Of a stretch of DNA of 10,061 nt, positions 8,101-10,061 are shown one piece after another; positions within the stretch are counted from its first letter, which is position 1; every line of letters starts with the position of its first letter. The notes under the pieces were generated by a model. That model was not told the DNA's origin. It was given only the letters and a program-made list of their open reading frames with translations, and did no database searches. Source of the stretch: T3Sed10-241 sp036751905 (GTDB lineage: Bacteria > Bacteroidota > Bacteroidia > Flavobacteriales_D > Cryomorphaceae); NCBI GenBank assembly GCA_036751905.1, contig DAIOTP010000117.1:1-10061 (forward strand), written 5' to 3'. Both the position numbers and the translations under genes were made by a program.

Positions 8101-8288
8101 CCAGTGGTGCCGGTGCGGAGGCCCGCAAGGTGATGGGCGTGGCACTGCTCGGCGGCATGGGCCTGGCTACGGCCATTGGCGTGTTTATGTACCCCATGCT
8201 TTTTGTCCTTATCGGCAAAATCGCTGGATATGAGAAGGACCGGCAAAAGAACCATGTTGAACCCCAAGATGCTCCCGGCCATGTGTAA
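5135..8288 (+). CDS. RND efflux pump inner-membrane transporter, HAE1/AcrB-like (interrupted by an assembly gap)
   Basis: Proton-driven drug/hydrophobe exporter of the AcrB/MexB type, the energised part of the tripartite pump. The first part (5135-5736) has TM1 (F-F-V-R-R-P-I-V) and the first porter domain, up to M-R-I-W-V-K-P-D-L-L. After the Ns the protein resumes in a different window frame as Q-N-V-V-A-P-G-G and runs to TAA 8286-8288. TM4 carries the proton-relay pair Asp-Asp (G-I-V-V-D-D-A-I, nt 6348-6353). TM10 carries the partner Lys (A-A-K-N-A-I-L, codon 7947-7949), and R-P-I-L-M-T-T supplies the conserved Arg and Thr. F-L-P-E-E-D-Q-G and the P-G-L-G-S-G-S-G-F loop are also present. 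With about 16 residues restored in the gap the protein is near 1,060 residues, normal for the family. The frame change coincides with the Ns, so I read it as an assembly artefact, not a pseudogene. Substrates cannot be inferred. Confidence 0.95.
5737..5754. other. Assembly gap of 18 Ns inside the pump gene
   Basis: Eighteen undetermined bases. The coding frame on the left (codons at positions 2 modulo 3) does not continue into the frame on the right (0 modulo 3), so 18 cannot be the real length if the gene is intact. See the finding on this interval. Confidence 0.99.
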
Positions 8289-9687
8289 ACGATGCTACCT
8301 CATGTTGCTGCCGGCCTTGCTCATTTTTGGCTGTAAAGCCGGTAAAAACTACCAAGGCACAGAACTTCAGGTACCCGACGCTTTCTACTACGAGACGGAA
8401 ACGGAGGCGCCTGCTGAATTTGCGGTAAGCACGGATACCCTGAGCCGTGAAGGCATGGCCGATCTGGAATGGTTTAGCCACTTTGGTGACCCTGTACTCG
8501 ACACCCTCATCATGCAGGCGCTGAGCTACAACCAGGATCTGCTCATCGCGGCAGAGGCTGTGGTGCAAGCGCATGATGGCTTTGTGGCCCAACGTGCTGC
8601 CATGTTGCCCACCATCGGTGTGGACGCAGGTGCCGTTCGGGGCAACTTTCAGGGCTTGCTCCTTCCGGAAACGCAGAACCTCTATTACGCCGGAGCCTTT
8701 GCCAACTGGGAAATCGACTTTTGGGGCAAATTTCGTCGGCTCAATGAGGCGGCCCGTGCCCGCATACTGCAAAGTGAAGAAGGTTACCGCGCCACCCGCC
8801 TCAGCCTCATGGGTGCTGTGGCGGGTCAGTACTTCCTGCTTTTGGAATACCATATGCGGCTCGATATTTCGGAACGCAACCTGGCCCTGCGCGACAGCAT
8901 GCTCAACCTGATTGAAAAACGCTACGAGCGCGGCATCATCGCCGAAATTGATGTGAACCAAGCCCAGATCAAACGGGCTGTGGCCGCTGAAGCCATACCT
9001 TTGTGGAAGCGGCTCATCGCCCAAACTGAAAACCGCATCAGCGTGCTCACCGGCAGCAATCCGCGGCGTATACCCCTTGAGCTCGGACTGATGGAACAAG
9101 ATACTGCGATCAGCATTCCGGCAGGGCTGCCCAGTGAGCTCCTCCTGCGTCGGCCTGATATTTTTGCCGCCGAGCAAAACCTCATTGCCCAAAACGCCCT
9201 CGTGGGCGTGGCCAAGGCCAACCGCCTGCCAAGCTTCAGCCTCACGGGCCTGCTCGGGCTGGCCAGCAATGACCTGAGCGCCTTCACCGATGGGCCACTG
9301 GCATGGAATGCAGGTGCCTCCCTCTTCGGGCCTATATTCAACTTCGGAAGGCTGCAAAGGCTTGTGGACATTGAAGAGAGCCGCCGCCGCCAAGCCGAAC
9401 TCGTTTATGAACGCACTGTGATCGACGCCTTCCGCTCGGTGGAAGATGCCCTTGTGGAAATCAGCACCCTGCAGGAAGAGCTTGCCGCGCGCAAGCAGCG
9501 CCTCGATGCTTCCCTCAATGCGCAATATCTGAGCGGTGAGCGCTATGACCGTGGAGTGACCAGCTACCTGGAATTTCTCGAGTCGCAAAGGCAGGCCTTT
9601 GAGTCGGAGCTCAACTACGCGGGTGCCCGAAGGGAGCTGCTCACTGCTTATGTGAAGCTGTACACGGCGCTTGGAGGGGGGTGGTAA
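8281..9687 (+). CDS. Outer-membrane efflux channel, NodT/OprM-type lipoprotein (TolC superfamily)
   Basis: A 468-residue outer-membrane factor that forms the trimeric exit duct of the pump. From ATG 8281 the signal is M-C-K-R-C-Y followed by a hydrophobic run to L-L-I-F-G-C, with lipidated Cys18. In-frame ATGs at 8254 and 8269 would only lengthen the signal's N-region, so the exact start is uncertain. Two outer-membrane-efflux repeats follow: the first with W-F-S-H-F-G-D-P-V-L and W-E-I-D-F-W-G-K-F-R, the second beginning near the family signature L-P-S-E-L-L-L-R-R-P-D-I (from residue 283), then A-E-Q-N-L-I-A-Q-N-A and F-G-P-I-F-N-F-G-R. A late R-Y-D-R-G-V-T-S-Y-L-E-F-L-E precedes the final helix. 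The length is normal. The gene overlaps the end of the pump gene by 8 bases and completes the operon. Confidence 0.95.
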   Translation: MCKRCYLMLLPALLIFGCKAGKNYQGTELQVPDAFYYETETEAPAEFAVSTDTLSREGMADLEWFSHFGDPVLDTLIMQALSYNQDLLIAAEAVVQAHDGFVAQRAAMLPTIGVDAGAVRGNFQGLLLPETQNLYYAGAFANWEIDFWGKFRRLNEAARARILQSEEGYRATRLSLMGAVAGQYFLLLEYHMRLDISERNLALRDSMLNLIEKRYERGIIAEIDVNQAQIKRAVAAEAIPLWKRLIAQTENRISVLTGSNPRRIPLELGLMEQDTAISIPAGLPSELLLRRPDIFAAEQNLIAQNALVGVAKANRLPSFSLTGLLGLASNDLSAFTDGPLAWNAGASLFGPIFNFGRLQRLVDIEESRRRQAELVYERTVIDAFRSVEDALVEISTLQEELAARKQRLDASLNAQYLSGERYDRGVTSYLEFLESQRQAFESELNYAGARRELLTAYVKLYTALGGGW

Positions 9688-9750
9688 GCGGAGTGATGTG
9701 GTAAAGCTTGTCATGCGGGCCGATTTGCAGCAGCGGCACAGGCCCTGTGA

Positions 9751-10061
9751 TTACTTCTTTTTCAAATGCGTCTCAATATCCCTCAAGTGCAGGCTCAATG
9801 CGCGGATGGAAATTTGGATTTCCCAGATCAAAAGCGCCAGCGAAAGAATAAGCAGTAAAAGCGCAGTACCAAACACCCACACCGCCATTGCTTGATAGTG
9901 AACGTAGATCAGAAACATTGTCAACACGCAAAGCAAGAGGCTGCTGATGCCGCATATCTGCATATAGCGCGTGAGGTTCAGGCGCAGTTTTAGGTTTTTG
10001 ATCTGTTCGATGAGGTTGCTGTCCTGTTGCTCCAGGTACTTGGCATGCAGGTTTCTGATCA
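9751..10061 (-). CDS. DUF2721-like membrane protein (5' end outside window)
   Basis: The minus-strand frame is open from the right edge of the window to TAA at 9753-9751, giving about 103 visible residues. The Met at 9963-9961 is internal, because the upstream codons continue sensibly as I-R-N-L-H-A-K-Y-L-E-Q and L-K-L-R-L-N-L-T-R-Y. This cytosolic amphipathic segment is followed by two membrane helices (I-S-S-L-L-L-C-V-L-T-M-F-L-I-Y-V, and V-W-V-F-G-T-A-L-L-L-L-I-L-S-L-A-L-L) and a charged tail ending L-K-K-K. The Arg-rich segment, two closely spaced helices, then E-I-Q-I-S-I-R-A-L-S-L-H-L-R-D-I-E, is the pattern I know from DUF2721, a small membrane family of unknown function. It is convergent with the efflux operon, 63 bases away, so there is no sign of a functional link. 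The family call is from memory of its C-terminal pattern. Confidence 0.75.
   Translation of the reverse strand, partial: IRNLHAKYLEQQDSNLIEQIKNLKLRLNLTRYMQICGISSLLLCVLTMFLIYVHYQAMAVWVFGTALLLLILSLALLIWEIQISIRALSLHLRDIETHLKKK

Noticed and set aside
5135..8288. The pump gene read as two pseudogene fragments because the frame changes inside it
   Set aside because: The frame change falls exactly at the Ns and both flanks align with contiguous parts of an HAE1 pump, so missing sequence explains it better than mutation.
8209..9714. Open frame of about 500 codons on the minus strand, antisense to the outer-membrane channel gene
   Set aside because: It is a mirror of the codon bias of the real gene. 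Its translation is rich in His/Arg/Gly with no recognisable domain, whereas the + strand encodes a clear full-length NodT/OprM protein.
9737..9749. CACAGG-C-CCTGTG inverted repeat between the efflux operon and the DUF2721 gene as a terminator
   Set aside because: The stem has a one-base loop (about four pairs are realistic) and the following T stretch is broken and already inside the convergent gene. Too weak to call.

Overview
The window looks like part of a Bacteroidota chromosome, probably from a draft or metagenome assembly because it contains a run of 18 Ns. The evidence for Bacteroidota is the DUF2490 outer-membrane protein, the lipoprotein signals on both the efflux adaptor and the outer-membrane factor, start codons preceded by A-rich leaders rather than Shine-Dalgarno sequences, and a TAnnTTTG-type -7 box before the efflux operon. 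Neither end of the window coincides with a gene boundary.

Layout. Positions 1-1104 (+) hold the C-terminal part of an M16 (insulinase/pitrilysin-like) zinc protease, closed by a strong hairpin terminator at 1130-1165. A convergent minus-strand pair follows: a DUF2490 beta-barrel protein (2643-1939), then, 19 bases downstream, a lipoprotein resembling iota-class carbonic anhydrases of the COG4337 type (1919-1308). The pair ends at its own UUCG-loop terminator (1284-1254). A 457-base AT-rich divergent region (2644-3100) separates it from a classical short-chain dehydrogenase (3101-3862, +).

The right half is a complete tripartite RND efflux operon on the + strand: lipoprotein periplasmic adaptor (4008-5138), HAE1-type inner-membrane proton antiporter (5135-8288) and NodT/OprM-type outer-membrane lipoprotein channel (8281-9687). 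Each gene overlaps the next, by 4 and 8 bases, as expected for one mRNA building one trans-envelope pump. The antiporter is interrupted by the N-run, and the flanking frames show that the true missing length is not 18. A convergent DUF2721 membrane-protein gene enters from the right edge (10061-9751, -).

I see no convincing undescribed system. The observations most worth a second look are the carbonic-anhydrase-like lipoprotein, whose usual His-His-Ser-Ser end motif reads His-Asp-Ser-Ser, its pairing with DUF2490, and the assembly gap in the pump gene. There are no RNA genes, CRISPR arrays, insertion sequences or phage genes that I can support.
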